Notes: generated by a model from the sequence alone, not told the origin. Counted from the stretch's first letter, positions 1 to 8,890 are shown. The stretch: 64,000 bases of DNA from JANPBY01 sp963851405 (GCA_963851405.1 CAWKPB010000007.1:1-64000), one strand, 5' to 3'. Program-made: numbers and translations.

Positions 1-455
1 TCGATCCGCACGTTGTACCCGCGGACGTTGTTGTTGTAGAAGCGGCGACTCGCTGCGATGCGATCCTCGGTCTCGGCCAACTGGCGCTGCAGGTCGCGAA
101 AACCCTCGCTCGCCTTTAGGTCGGGATAGGCCTCCGCGACAGCGAACAGCTGACGAAGGGCGCTCTGCAGGATGTTCTCTTGTGCCGCCTGCTCCGCTGG
201 CGTGCTCCCCGGCGCAGCTGCGACCGTTCGGGCGGCGGTCACCGCCTCCAACGTCGCGCGCTCGTGCGAGGCGTAGCCCTTGACCGTCTCCACCAGGTTG
301 GGGATGAGGTCGTGGCGGCGGTGTAATTCAACGTCGACCTGGCGCCAAGATTCCTCGACTCCATTGCGCTGACGGACGAACCGGTTGTACGAGACGACCA
401 CCGCGATCGCCAAGACGACGAGGATCCCGAGGACCACCCATCCCCACACCGACAC
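1..455 (-). CDS. LemA family membrane protein (3' end cut by window edge)
   Basis: The visible N-terminal 151 codons encode one hydrophobic segment followed by the LemA signature: a RRHDLIPNLVETVKG block, then an ENILQSALRQLFAVAEAYPDLK-type region (read in two parts) and RFYNNNVRGYN near the window edge. LemA proteins are membrane-anchored helical bundles of unsettled function. I chose GTG at 455 because GGGAGG lies 8 bases upstream; TTG at 461 is the alternative. The gene is 30 bases downstream of the membrane-protein gene at 486-1196 on the same strand, so the two probably share a transcript. Family assignment is firm; the role is unknown. Confidence 0.9.
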   Translation of the reverse strand, partial: MSVWGWVVLGILVVLAIAVVVSYNRFVRQRNGVEESWRQVDVELHRRHDLIPNLVETVKGYASHERATLEAVTAARTVAAAPGSTPAEQAAQENILQSALRQLFAVAEAYPDLKASEGFRDLQRQLAETEDRIAASRRFYNNNVRGYNVRI

Positions 456-485
456 GGTCAACGCCTCCCATTCCGACGGAGGGAC

Positions 486-1196
486 CTAGGCCCCGCCCGT
501 CTCCTGTTGAGGATCGTAGCCATGGTCCTTCCAAATGAAGGCAGGGATTGAGGAGGTCACCGCCTGAAGTGTGCTCAAGCGCGCGTCTATGTCGTCGAGG
601 TCCAGCGGACCGTCATCCCAACTGAGCAGGCTCGCCCCGTCGATGCGCCACGGCTCACGACGGGCCCGCAACAGCATCTCCATCGTGCGTGGGGTGAGCA
701 CGTCGGAGGCGAACTTGGCATCGCCGGCAGCCACTTGGAACGCCCGGTTGAACTCCTCCGACTCCAACTCGATGTCGCTACCAAGCCCCACCGCGGCCGA
801 CGCTCGGTGCAAGAACGACTCCGGCGCCACCTCCAGCCTCGGCAACCAGGCCGGCAACTCGAGACACACCACGCCATGGCGGTGGGTCGTTGAGGTTCGG
901 TTGCCCTTGGTGTCGGTGGAATGGGTCTCATACGAGTAGGTGAACGCCACGAAGGCGCGGCCTTGCCACACTCCTTCGACCACATCGCGCGTGCGTCGGG
1001 TATCCCCCTGGTCGAACGGCCGGCCGTGCCACCGGCCCACCAAATCGGCGCGCTCCGGCTGATAGGTCCAGCCGCGCATCGTGGCAGCAGCGAACAGTCG
1101 TTCTCGGCGTTTGGAATCAGCGACCGCCTGATAGGCGATCAGCCCACCGACGACCAGCGCGCCGAGCGCGAAGATCCAAAGCGGAAAGGTGGCCAC
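486..1196 (-). CDS. membrane-anchored hypothetical protein upstream of lemA
   Basis: A 236-residue protein with one N-terminal membrane helix (about residues 5-25) followed by basic residues, so the remaining ~200 residues probably face the cytoplasm. The soluble part is mixed alpha/beta with no catalytic motif that I recognise. It sits directly upstream of the LemA gene; LemA genes are often paired with DUF3137-type membrane proteins, and the layout here (helix, then a domain containing a YSYETHS stretch) resembles that partner, but the match is only by eye. Start is GTG at 1196. Function not assigned. Confidence 0.75.
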   Translation of the reverse strand: MATFPLWIFALGALVVGGLIAYQAVADSKRRERLFAAATMRGWTYQPERADLVGRWHGRPFDQGDTRRTRDVVEGVWQGRAFVAFTYSYETHSTDTKGNRTSTTHRHGVVCLELPAWLPRLEVAPESFLHRASAAVGLGSDIELESEEFNRAFQVAAGDAKFASDVLTPRTMEMLLRARREPWRIDGASLLSWDDGPLDLDDIDARLSTLQAVTSSIPAFIWKDHGYDPQQETGGA

Positions 1197-1225
1197 ATCT
1201 GACCTTCGACTCGATGACGCTCGCG

Positions 1226-1759
1226 CTAGAGCCCGAGGTCGTCGGTCGAGTACACGGCCCGATAGGCCAGACCCGCGGCTTCGACCGTCGGTGCGGCGCC
1301 CCGCTCGACGATCACGGCGACACCGACGACCTCCGCACCGGCCTCCCGAAGGGCCTCCACGGCCGCAAGGACTGAGCCGCCCGTCGTCGACGTGTCCTCT
1401 ACCGCCAGCACCCGTCGGCCAGCGACGTCCGGCCCCTCGATCCGGCGCTGAAGCCCGTGCGCCTTCCCTTCTTTGCGAACGACGAACGCGTCGAGGCGAC
1501 GGCCCCGTTGGGCGGCCGCGTGCAGCATCGCGGCGGCCACCGGGTCCGCGCCAAGGGTGAGCCCGCCGACCGCGTCGTACCCCAGGTCCTCCGTGAGGTC
1601 GAGCATGACCTCTCCGACCAACGGCGCCGACGTGCCATCCAGGGTGACCCGCCTGAGATCGACGTAGTAGTCGGCCTCCCGGCCAGAGGACAGCACCACG
1701 CGTCCATGGACGACGGCCTTGTTGACGATCTCGGTCAGAAGCTCCTCGCGTGCGGTCAC
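1226..1759 (-). CDS. pyrE: orotate phosphoribosyltransferase
   Basis: Transfers the phosphoribosyl group of PRPP to orotate, giving OMP in de novo pyrimidine synthesis; cytosolic. The 177-residue length is normal for bacterial PyrE. Visible signatures are the N-terminal GRVVLSSGREADYYVDLRR substrate-binding stretch, the GGLTLGADPVA loop, and the PRPP-binding motif RVLAVEDTSTTGGS, which has E-D in place of the more usual D-D. The open frame extends further upstream, but GTG at 1759 is preferred: the conserved N-terminus begins there and the extension would run through the divergent hydrolase gene at 1823. It is the only pyrimidine gene in the window. Confidence 0.93.
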   Translation of the reverse strand: MTAREELLTEIVNKAVVHGRVVLSSGREADYYVDLRRVTLDGTSAPLVGEVMLDLTEDLGYDAVGGLTLGADPVAAAMLHAAAQRGRRLDAFVVRKEGKAHGLQRRIEGPDVAGRRVLAVEDTSTTGGSVLAAVEALREAGAEVVGVAVIVERGAAPTVEAAGLAYRAVYSTDDLGL

Positions 1760-1822
1760 GGCGCCGAGGCTAACGCCACCTGCGGGCACGTCACGAGTGC
1801 ACCCAGCGCCAGACTGGGTGCC

Positions 1823-2524
1823 ATGACCCCGCTCGTGCTTCTGCCTTCGCCCCTCACCACGTCCGCAGCGTGGGGTCGACTCCCGAACGCTCTGGGGGAG
1901 CTGTCCCTCGAGTCGCACCTGATCGAGCCGCAGGACGAGGACTGCGCCCCATACGCAGCGAGATGGGTGGCGTCCTGCGCCAACGAAATTGCCCGACTTC
2001 CTGCGAGTTCCGTCGTGCTGGTCGGCCACAGCGGGGCCGGACCGCTTCTCGCCCAGGTGGGCTTTGCCCTCCGATCTGCGCACCGACCGATCGGGGCCTA
2101 CGCCTTCGTCGATGCCGGACTACCGCACGCGCGGCCACAGTCACGGCTCGACGCCTACGCACGTGAGGATCCGGCTTCCGCGGCGGAACTGAGGCGGTGG
2201 CTGGAGAGCGGTCAGACATACCCGCAGTGGCAGGTCGACGACCTGGACGACGTTCCCGACCTCGCGGACCGCGCGACCATCGTCGCGGCGTTGCGCCCCC
2301 GTGCGCTCGCGTTCTGGACCGAGAATCTCCCGACGCCGACGGACTGGCCGGATGCCCCCTGCGTCTACCTGCGCACGTCGGGGCCGTACGACCCTGCGCT
2401 TCGGTTGGCTCGGGCTCGTGGGTGGCCGACGACCACGGTGAACCTCGGACACTTCCCTGGCTTCGTTGATCCGGGCGCCACGGCCGAGGCTCTTGCCGAC
2501 TTGCTCCGGCCGATCACGACGTGA
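1823..2524 (+). CDS. alpha/beta-fold hydrolase
   Basis: A 233-residue protein of the alpha/beta hydrolase superfamily. The nucleophile elbow is visible as VVLVGHSGAG (G-x-S-x-G), and a C-terminal NLGHFPGF supplies the likely catalytic histidine. No signal peptide is seen, so it should act in the cytoplasm on a small ester, amide or similar bond; the substrate cannot be read from sequence. The open frame extends upstream, but ATG at 1823 opens with the typical MTPLVLLPSPL strand and avoids overlap with the divergent pyrE. The short 63-base gap suggests a shared promoter region. Confidence 0.85.
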   Translation: MTPLVLLPSPLTTSAAWGRLPNALGELSLESHLIEPQDEDCAPYAARWVASCANEIARLPASSVVLVGHSGAGPLLAQVGFALRSAHRPIGAYAFVDAGLPHARPQSRLDAYAREDPASAAELRRWLESGQTYPQWQVDDLDDVPDLADRATIVAALRPRALAFWTENLPTPTDWPDAPCVYLRTSGPYDPALRLARARGWPTTTVNLGHFPGFVDPGATAEALADLLRPITT

Positions 2525-2587
2525 ATCTGTGTCCTTGCGGCAACCCAGCAAGCGGCCGGGATAGCGACAGAATGGATTCCGGTACGG

Positions 2588-2617
2588 CGGCCGCCTCTCC
2601 CCTCCAAGAGGCGGCCG
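2588..2617. terminator. bidirectional terminator hairpin
   Basis: A 10-bp perfect stem (CGGCCGCCTC at 2588-2597 against GAGGCGGCCG at 2608-2617) with a 10-base loop lies between the convergent hydrolase gene (ends 2524) and the GGDEF-like gene (ends 2633). It has no strong T-run on either side, so the terminator role is inferred from position and stem strength. Confidence 0.6.
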
Positions 2618-2632
2618 TCGTCCGGTGCGCCG

Positions 2633-3403
2633 TCAGCGCTCGAGTTCAATGAGTAGTGCGACGGCGCTCGTGTGGTCGACCGGCAGGCCTTCGACCCACA
2701 CGCGCGGGGGGCGGCGTACGGCTGCCGCCAAGCCAGCCCGGGCAACCCGGGCCTCGACGGTCTCGCGCAGCTGCCGGATGGCAGGCCCGAGCGAGGCGTC
2801 ACGATCAACGAGCGCGACGACGCGCCCACTGGACAAGGATGCGAGCGGCTGGCCGCGGTCGAAGACCTCGGCCAACGCTGCCGCCAGGACCACCCCGCGG
2901 CCCATCCGCTGCCACGGGTCAACGGGCGAGACCGAGCCGTCCAGGACGACTAAGCAGGAAGTGTCGCTCGCGACGCGACCCGCAGCCGTCGCAGCCGCGT
3001 ACGTCTCACGAAGTCGCGTGCGCAGATACGCGGGGGTTGCCAGCCCCGTGAGCGCGTCCTCACAGCCAGCCGTTCGCACCGGCGCGACGCCGGCGTCGGC
3101 CCAGCCCTCGGCCAACGCTCGCACCACCCGCAGCGGGGGTTGAAGAACCCCCGCTGCGAGGTAGAGCGACGTCAGGTCGTCCAGGGTTTCGCCAAGACCG
3201 ACACCTTCGTCGGCGCGCTGTCGTCCGAGGCGGTCGGCAGCAGCCTCGACGCCCCGAGACTCGACCACCTCCTCGGCGAGAGCCTCAGCGAGTGCCTCAA
3301 CGGCCGGTACGTACCAGTCCTCGGGGCGAGCCCAGGTGGAGCGAGCACTGCGATCGCGCCACCTTTCGCGGAGCGCGTCCGCGGCAGTCCCGGTGCTGGT
3401 CAT
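2633..3403 (-). CDS. degenerate GGDEF-like domain protein
   Basis: A 256-residue cytosolic protein. The first ~125 residues are helical. At about residue 135 the stretch DALTGLATPAYLRTRL closely resembles the DxLTGLxNRxxLxxRL entry of diguanylate cyclase (GGDEF) domains. The following core has alternating hydrophobic strands, but I find no GGDEF/GGEEF active-site loop, so cyclic-di-GMP synthesis is unlikely. It may be a ligand-binding or regulatory relic of that fold. It is transcribed divergently from the fused sigma-factor gene at 3613, with about 200 bases between starts, so co-regulation is possible. Family resemblance moderate; function unknown. Confidence 0.7.
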   Translation of the reverse strand: MTSTGTAADALRERWRDRSARSTWARPEDWYVPAVEALAEALAEEVVESRGVEAAADRLGRQRADEGVGLGETLDDLTSLYLAAGVLQPPLRVVRALAEGWADAGVAPVRTAGCEDALTGLATPAYLRTRLRETYAAATAAGRVASDTSCLVVLDGSVSPVDPWQRMGRGVVLAAALAEVFDRGQPLASLSSGRVVALVDRDASLGPAIRQLRETVEARVARAGLAAAVRRPPRVWVEGLPVDHTSAVALLIELER

Positions 3404-3612
3404 GCCTCGAAGACGGACGACCCCGGGCCCCGTGACGCGGGAATCGCTGCTCCAACCGAGTGAACGTCGCCGTGGTGTGGCCCCGCATGCAACTCGCCAC
3501 GTGATCGCGAATTCGTCACGATCGACCCGATCGAGCGTCAGAGGTCAGGTGGCGGGTGAGTTTCGCCGATGATCTGACGAGAGAACGCCAACGCCCGGCG
3601 AGGATAGGACCC

Positions 3613-6339
3613 GTGACGCACCCGACCCAGCTCGACGCATCGGCCCTCGGGCCGAGCGACGGCGAGCTGATCGCCGCCGTCAGGGGCGGGGACACCGAGG
3701 CCTACGGGGCGCTGTTCGAGCGCCACGGGACGGCCGCCCGAAATCTGGCCCGGCAGCACTCACGCAATGACGCCGATGCCGACGATCTGGTGGCTGAAGC
3801 GTTCGCGAAGGTCTTTGCGATCCTGCAGGCCGGCGGCGGCCCGGATGTCGCCTTTCGGGCCTACCTGTTCACCACCTTGCGCCGGGTTGCCTATGACCGC
3901 ACTCGCGCTGGCTCCAAGATCCAGCTCACCGACGACCTCACCGCGTACGACCCCGGGGTGCCGTTCGTCGACCCCGCCCTGGAGGGACTCGAGCGCACGC
4001 TCGTGGCCTCCGCATATGCAACGCTCCCCGAACGCTGGCGCGCCGTCCTGTGGCACATGGAGGTCGAGGAACTCTCCCCTGCCGAAATTGCGCCCATCCT
4101 CGGCCTGACCGCGAACGGGGTCTCCGCGCTCGCCTACCGCGCCCGCGAGGGACTGCGTCAGGCCTACCTGCAGCAGCACCTGGCGATGCCGCAGGAGACG
4201 GGGTGCGCGGCGGTGAACGACAAGCTGGGCGCCTACGCGCGCGGTGGCTTGTCCCGACGGGAGACCCAACAGGTCGAAGACCACCTGGCAGGGTGCCGCG
4301 ACTGCCGTGCCCTGGTGGCGGAACTAGCGGACGTGAACCACGGCATGCGCGCGGTGATTGCGCCCCTGGTGCTCGGGGTTGTGGGAATCAGCCTGCTCAA
4401 GAGCGGCGGGCTCCTTGGTGGCGCGGCCGCTGCCGGAGCGGCGGTCGGGGTCGCAACGCGTTCGGAGACCACCACCACGAGCGCGGCTTCCACGGGGGCG
4501 GGAGGAGCCGCTGGTGTGGCAGGCGCGGAGCTCGCTTCGGCTGGAGCAGGCGGTGGCGCGGCCGGCGTCGGTGCCGCTGCCGGTGGGGCAGCTGCCCGAG
4601 CAGCGGCTCGCTGGAGCATCAACCCGGCGGCTGCAGCGAGCGCGGCCGCCGCATTCGTGGCAGTCGTCGGTCTCGGAGCCATAGCCTTGTCCATGATCGG
4701 AGGCGGTCAGGGTCCGACGGCTGGACCTCCCGAGGCCCTGGGCGGACCCGGGGTGACAGTGCCCCTCGGACCCCAATCAACGCCGAGCCCCTCCCCGACC
4801 AACAGCGCCCCACCGGACCCAGCCGCCCCGACCCCGGCCGTGGACGTCGCGGGCGTGCCCGCGCCGCGCGCTGCCCAACCAACGTCCGCCGGTGGTGGGA
4901 CGACGACTCCAAGTCCCGGCCCCAACACCTCGCCATCGACCGCGCCAACCCCGAAGCCCAGCGCGACGGTTTCCCCCTCGCCCACACCAACACCCACGCC
5001 GACACCGACACCAACCCCCGAGCCCATCGGTCCACTGCTCGCCGTCTCCTTGGAACCGCTGGGCGACCTCGTCGCCGGCCGGTCCGGGGTCATCGGCTTC
5101 ACCGCAAGCAACACCGGCGACACGGCAACGAAGGGCATCACCGCCGACGTCACCTTGCCGCCCGGCGTGAGCCTGTCCGGCACCAGCGTGCTGCGTGCCG
5201 GCGGCCGATTCGGCCCCGGCGTCCCATCCGTGGCCCCCTTCGCGGTCTCCAAGGATTGGTCATGCACGGCCACCGCTGTCGGGGCGACCTGCCGTGGCCC
5301 CGATGTCGACGCTGGGAAGTCGATCACCGCCTACCTCGACGTGACTGCAGCCCCGGGATCCGAAGGATCAACGCCAGTGTCGGTGACGGTCACCGCGCCC
5401 GATACCTCGCCAGTCACTGTGACGGGAACCACGGGGGTCGCCGCCGCTGGCCACGCGGCTTCCTTCGCCGACCGCGGAAGCCTGGCCGTCGTCGAGGTGG
5501 GGGCGCCCTTGCTCTCGTGCCGAAGTGACCTGAACGGCTGCCTTGAGGCCCGCGCCCGCGAAGGCTCCCAACTGAACAACGACACCTGGTCCATGACCGG
5601 CATCGATGACGACACCGACCCGATCACTCAACTGTCCTCGAGCGCAGTCCTCGATCTCCCGACAGGGGCCACAGTCGCCTGGGCCGGCCTCTACTGGTCG
5701 GCCAACCGCCCAGATGGGGTGGGTACGGACCCACTCGGCCGTATCTCCCTGGGCGGCCCGGGCGACGATGGCTACTTCGACGTGACCGCGCAGCGAGTCG
5801 ACACCGGGGCCTCCACCGGGCGCGGCCCTGCCTACCAGGCCTTCGCCGATGTCACCAACCAGGTACGAGCCGGTGGCGAGGGCCTCTGGTGGGCCGCCGA
5901 TGCCGCCCTCGAAACCGGGTTGGGCCGGTACGCGGGTTGGTCCCTGGTCGTCGTGTACTCCGATGACGCGTTACCCGAGGGTCGGGTGACAGTCGTCGAC
6001 GGATTCTCGTCCGTGACACCCACTGAGCCCCTGCCCCTCTCCCTCCCCGGCACAGAGGGCCTCGAGGCGCGGATCGGGATGGTTATGTGGGAGGGCGACG
6101 CCGGGATCAAGGGCGATCAGTTGGTCCTCGACGGGCGCACGCTGGTCCCGGCGGTCGGAGACCAGGACGGCAACAACGTCGCGGATGCCTTCGCGAACGG
6201 CACCAAGTACGCCAACACATTCGGGGTTGACGTGAAGCCGCTGGCCGGGGCAGCCTTCGCCAACGACACCGCAAAGGTCACCGTCTCAACGCAGCAAGAC
6301 GTCTTCCTGCTCGGGGTGCTCACCATCTCTTCGACGTGA
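3613..6339 (+). CDS. membrane-spanning ECF sigma factor with zinc-finger and large extracellular domain
   Basis: A 908-residue fusion. Residues ~18-95 are sigma region 2 (ELIAAVRGGDTEAYGALFER, then DADDLVAEAFAKVF) and ~125-180 region 4 (ALPER-like start, then ELSPAEIAPILGLTANGVSA). Next comes a zf-HC2-like domain (~192-235) with HLAGCRDC, as in anti-sigma factors. Two hydrophobic segments follow (~240-260 and ~355-375), separated by an Ala/Gly-rich stretch. After the second are a Pro/Thr linker with TP repeats, a DUF11-like beta domain, and a ~280-residue C-terminal beta-rich domain with WAGLYWSANRP, resembling secreted DUF3344-type proteins. Transcription factor and envelope sensor thus form one chain. 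GTG at 3613 follows GAGGATAGGA; GTG at 3556 is the alternative and adds 19 residues. ECF groups with fused membrane and extracellular regions are known in actinobacteria; the ligand is unknown. Confidence 0.88.
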   Translation: MTHPTQLDASALGPSDGELIAAVRGGDTEAYGALFERHGTAARNLARQHSRNDADADDLVAEAFAKVFAILQAGGGPDVAFRAYLFTTLRRVAYDRTRAGSKIQLTDDLTAYDPGVPFVDPALEGLERTLVASAYATLPERWRAVLWHMEVEELSPAEIAPILGLTANGVSALAYRAREGLRQAYLQQHLAMPQETGCAAVNDKLGAYARGGLSRRETQQVEDHLAGCRDCRALVAELADVNHGMRAVIAPLVLGVVGISLLKSGGLLGGAAAAGAAVGVATRSETTTTSAASTGAGGAAGVAGAELASAGAGGGAAGVGAAAGGAAARAAARWSINPAAAASAAAAFVAVVGLGAIALSMIGGGQGPTAGPPEALGGPGVTVPLGPQSTPSPSPTNSAPPDPAAPTPAVDVAGVPAPRAAQPTSAGGGTTTPSPGPNTSPSTAPTPKPSATVSPSPTPTPTPTPTPTPEPIGPLLAVSLEPLGDLVAGRSGVIGFTASNTGDTATKGITADVTLPPGVSLSGTSVLRAGGRFGPGVPSVAPFAVSKDWSCTATAVGATCRGPDVDAGKSITAYLDVTAAPGSEGSTPVSVTVTAPDTSPVTVTGTTGVAAAGHAASFADRGSLAVVEVGAPLLSCRSDLNGCLEARAREGSQLNNDTWSMTGIDDDTDPITQLSSSAVLDLPTGATVAWAGLYWSANRPDGVGTDPLGRISLGGPGDDGYFDVTAQRVDTGASTGRGPAYQAFADVTNQVRAGGEGLWWAADAALETGLGRYAGWSLVVVYSDDALPEGRVTVVDGFSSVTPTEPLPLSLPGTEGLEARIGMVMWEGDAGIKGDQLVLDGRTLVPAVGDQDGNNVADAFANGTKYANTFGVDVKPLAGAAFANDTAKVTVSTQQDVFLLGVLTISST

Positions 6340-6353
6340 GCCCACCGCCCCGT

Positions 6354-7307
6354 TTAGGGGCAGGCGGCCAGCCGAAATCCGATATGGCTCATGCCGGTGT
6401 CCGCCATCTGTGGCCGCCGGGCGGCCGGGCGGTAGCGAAGGCAATAGCTGTCGGCACAGAGGAACGACCCCCCCTTGATGACCTTGCGCGGGACCCTGAA
6501 TTGCGGCTGGTTCGGGTCGAGGCTGTCCTCGGACGTCCCGCCCCGCGGGTCGCGTGCGATGCAGCAGGGGGCGGTGTCCGGCCAACGGCTCTCCTGATAC
6601 CAGTCCGAGGTCCACTCCCAGACGTTGCCCGCCATGTCGGCGAGACCGAACCCGTTGACCGGGAAGCTGCCGACCGGCGCGGTCGTGCCGTAGCCGTCAT
6701 CGGCCCGCCACGGGAAGTCCCCGTGCCAGTAGTTCGCGCGCGGAGCGGCAGCATCCTCCGGCCCGTCGCCCCAGACGTACGTCGCACCCTCCAAGCCGCC
6801 GCGAGCGGCTCGTTCCCACTGGGCCTCGGTCGGGAGTACGAGCCCAGCCCACTCGGCGTACGCCATCGCATCCTCCGCAGCCACCTGAACGACCGGGTGA
6901 GCGCCCCGGGTGCTTACGTCACTCCCCGGTCCCTCCGGATGACGCCAGCAGGCACCTGGAGTCCACGTCCACCACTGGCTGAGGTGCCGCAGGTCGACGG
7001 GTCCGCTCGTCCGGCTGAAGACCATCGATCCGGGCACCAGGTTCGCCTCGGGAGCCCCCGGGAAATCCGCCGGGTCCAGCGGACGCTCCGCCACCGTCTG
7101 GTAGCCCGTCGCTTCGACAAAGGACCCAAACTCGGCATTGGTGACCGTCGTCCGAGCCAGCCAGAAGCCGCTGATCTCGACGTCGCGGGCCGGAGCCTCC
7201 TCGGGGTAGTGCACTTCAGAGCCCATCCGAAACACCCCACCGGGGATCCACACGAAGTCGCCCGTGGGCGGCTCACCGATGCGCTGAGACTGCCCCGGTC
7301 CACTCAT
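6354..7307 (-). CDS. formylglycine-generating enzyme (sulfatase-activating)
   Basis: Oxidises the active-site cysteine of type I sulfatases to C-alpha-formylglycine. At 317 residues it has the normal FGE-sulfatase domain: FVWIPGGVFRMGS near the start, RLPTEAQWE-type block (LVLPTEAQWERAARGG), GNVWEWTSDWY, and the C-terminal GGSFLCADSYCLRYRPAAR with both catalytic cysteines (about residues 284 and 289). Those two cysteines separate true FGEs from the many other proteins of this fold. The gene overlaps the stop codon of the sulfatase gene by four bases (ATGA), so the modifying enzyme should be made by translational coupling with its substrate. No signal peptide is seen, so modification should be cytosolic. 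Confidence 0.93.
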   Translation of the reverse strand: MSGPGQSQRIGEPPTGDFVWIPGGVFRMGSEVHYPEEAPARDVEISGFWLARTTVTNAEFGSFVEATGYQTVAERPLDPADFPGAPEANLVPGSMVFSRTSGPVDLRHLSQWWTWTPGACWRHPEGPGSDVSTRGAHPVVQVAAEDAMAYAEWAGLVLPTEAQWERAARGGLEGATYVWGDGPEDAAAPRANYWHGDFPWRADDGYGTTAPVGSFPVNGFGLADMAGNVWEWTSDWYQESRWPDTAPCCIARDPRGGTSEDSLDPNQPQFRVPRKVIKGGSFLCADSYCLRYRPAARRPQMADTGMSHIGFRLAACP

Positions 7308-8806
7308 GCGCTAGGCAAGCCCGCCTGCATCTTCGCGAGTGCGTCATCGATTGAGAAGGACGCCGACTCCTGGCGACGGGGGAAGTCCACGAACGACGCC
7401 AGCATCTGAGCCACGAACGCCTGGGCCGGCACCAGCAGGAACGCGTGGTCGAGCATCCAGTCCCAGTAGGTGTTCGACGTGATGTCGGCACGTTCATAGG
7501 GATCGGTGCGGAGGTTGAAGATCTTCGGAACGCGCAGGATGGTGAACGGCTCGGCCCAGACCTGAAGCGTGCCCTGAGCTCGCTGCTCAAGGAAAACCAT
7601 CTTCCAGTTGTCGAACCGTAGGCCCGTCAGGTCGCCGTCATCGTTGACATAGAAGAAGAAGTTGCGCGGACTCTTCTCGGATTTGCCGGTCAGGTACGGC
7701 AGTTGATCGTGACCGTCCAGGTGGACCTTGAAGGTCTTGTGCCCAAGTTCGGCTCCGGCCTTCAACTGGGCCACGATGTCGGGAACCCCCGCAGCTGCTA
7801 GGAGAGTCGGGAACCAGTCGTTGTGGCTCATGATTCCGTTGAGGACCTTGCGCTCGGGGAGGTGTCCCGGCCAGCGGGCCACGCACGGGACGCGGTAGGC
7901 CCCCTCCCAGTTGGAGTTCTTCTCCCCTCGAAACGGGGTCATCCCCGCATCCGGCCAGGAATTCATGTGCGGTCCGTTGTCAGTGGAGTACACAACAATC
8001 GTGTCGTCGGCCAGCCCAAGTTCGTCCAGCAGGGCCAACAGCTCCCCCACAAGTTTGTCGTGGTCGACCATCGTGTCGTGGTAGTCCGACTGCCAACGTC
8101 CAGCTTGGCCCTTGCTCTCGGGTTTCATGTGGGTGCGGAAATGCATATGGGTGGCGTTGAACCACACGAAGAACGGCGTCTCCGCGGCCGCCTTGTCCTT
8201 GATGAAAGCACTCGCCGCCTCGAGGAACTCCTCGTCAACGGTCTCCATCCGCTTCTTCGTCAGAGGACCTGTGTCCTCAATCCGCTGAGTGCCGTCGGCG
8301 TTCGCCCAGGTGTGCACGACACCGCGCGGGCCGAACTTCGTACGGAAGTCCGGGAAGTCCTCGGGTGTGGGGTAGTCGTCGAGCTCGGGCTCCTCCTCGG
8401 CGTTGAGGTGATAGAGGTTGCCGAAGAACTCGTCAAACCCGTGCATGGTTGGTAGGTGTTCGTCACGGTCACCCAGGTGGTTCTTGCCGAACTGGCCCGT
8501 GGCGTAGCCGTTCGCCTTCAACGCCGTAGCGATCGTCGGGTCAGCGTCCTGCAAGCCGAGGTCCGCGCCAGGAAGCCCGACTTTGGTGAGCCCGGTCCGC
8601 ACGGGGTTTTGCCCGCAGATGAAGGCCGCCCGGCCAGCAGTGCAGCTTTGTTCCCCGTAGTAGTCGGTGAAGCGCACCCCTTCGTCCGCGATGCGATCGA
8701 TGTTCGGGGTGCGGTATCCCATGAGGCCGTCGCTATAGCAGCTCAGATTCGAGATCCCGATGTCATCACCCCAGATCACCAGGATGTTCGGCTTGGTCTG
8801 GGCCAC
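7304..8806 (-). CDS. type I sulfatase (arylsulfatase family)
   Basis: Hydrolyses a sulfate ester; the natural substrate is unknown. The ~500-residue alkaline-phosphatase-fold protein begins NILVIWGDDIGISNL (metal-binding Asp pair). About 40 residues later it has SCTAGRAAF, the sulfatase consensus with Ala in place of the usual Pro (C-x-A-x-R), whose cysteine becomes formylglycine. STDNGPHMNSWPD is the second metal/substrate region. The following gene is a genuine FGE, overlapping by ATGA. I chose GTG at 8806 because GGAGG lies 5 bases upstream; GTG at 8809 and TTG at 8830 are alternatives. I see no clear signal peptide, so the enzyme is probably cytosolic or exported by an unrecognised route. 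Confidence 0.92.
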   Translation of the reverse strand: MAQTKPNILVIWGDDIGISNLSCYSDGLMGYRTPNIDRIADEGVRFTDYYGEQSCTAGRAAFICGQNPVRTGLTKVGLPGADLGLQDADPTIATALKANGYATGQFGKNHLGDRDEHLPTMHGFDEFFGNLYHLNAEEEPELDDYPTPEDFPDFRTKFGPRGVVHTWANADGTQRIEDTGPLTKKRMETVDEEFLEAASAFIKDKAAAETPFFVWFNATHMHFRTHMKPESKGQAGRWQSDYHDTMVDHDKLVGELLALLDELGLADDTIVVYSTDNGPHMNSWPDAGMTPFRGEKNSNWEGAYRVPCVARWPGHLPERKVLNGIMSHNDWFPTLLAAAGVPDIVAQLKAGAELGHKTFKVHLDGHDQLPYLTGKSEKSPRNFFFYVNDDGDLTGLRFDNWKMVFLEQRAQGTLQVWAEPFTILRVPKIFNLRTDPYERADITSNTYWDWMLDHAFLLVPAQAFVAQMLASFVDFPRRQESASFSIDDALAKMQAGLPSA

Positions 8807-8890
8807 CACGACCTCCAGGAGCGAGAACAAGACGGTTCGGTCAAACTATCGACCCACCCCGGGGGCCGCTAGTCCATGATCGCCGCACCG

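Noticed and set aside
3404..3612. ECF promoter like those of modules A and B in front of the fused sigma gene
   Set aside because: TGAAC occurs near 3462, but at 18 bases downstream the sequence is CGCATG rather than CGACAG, so the match is too weak.
4975..5020. Short tandem ACACC/CGACACC repeats, considered as a CRISPR-like or satellite repeat
   Set aside because: They encode the Thr-Pro linker of the fused sigma protein and have no spacer structure.
4050..5528. Long + strand open frame inside the fused sigma gene
   Set aside because: It is out of frame with the sigma/sensor protein, Arg- and Pro-rich without any domain, and explained by high GC at third codon positions of the real gene.
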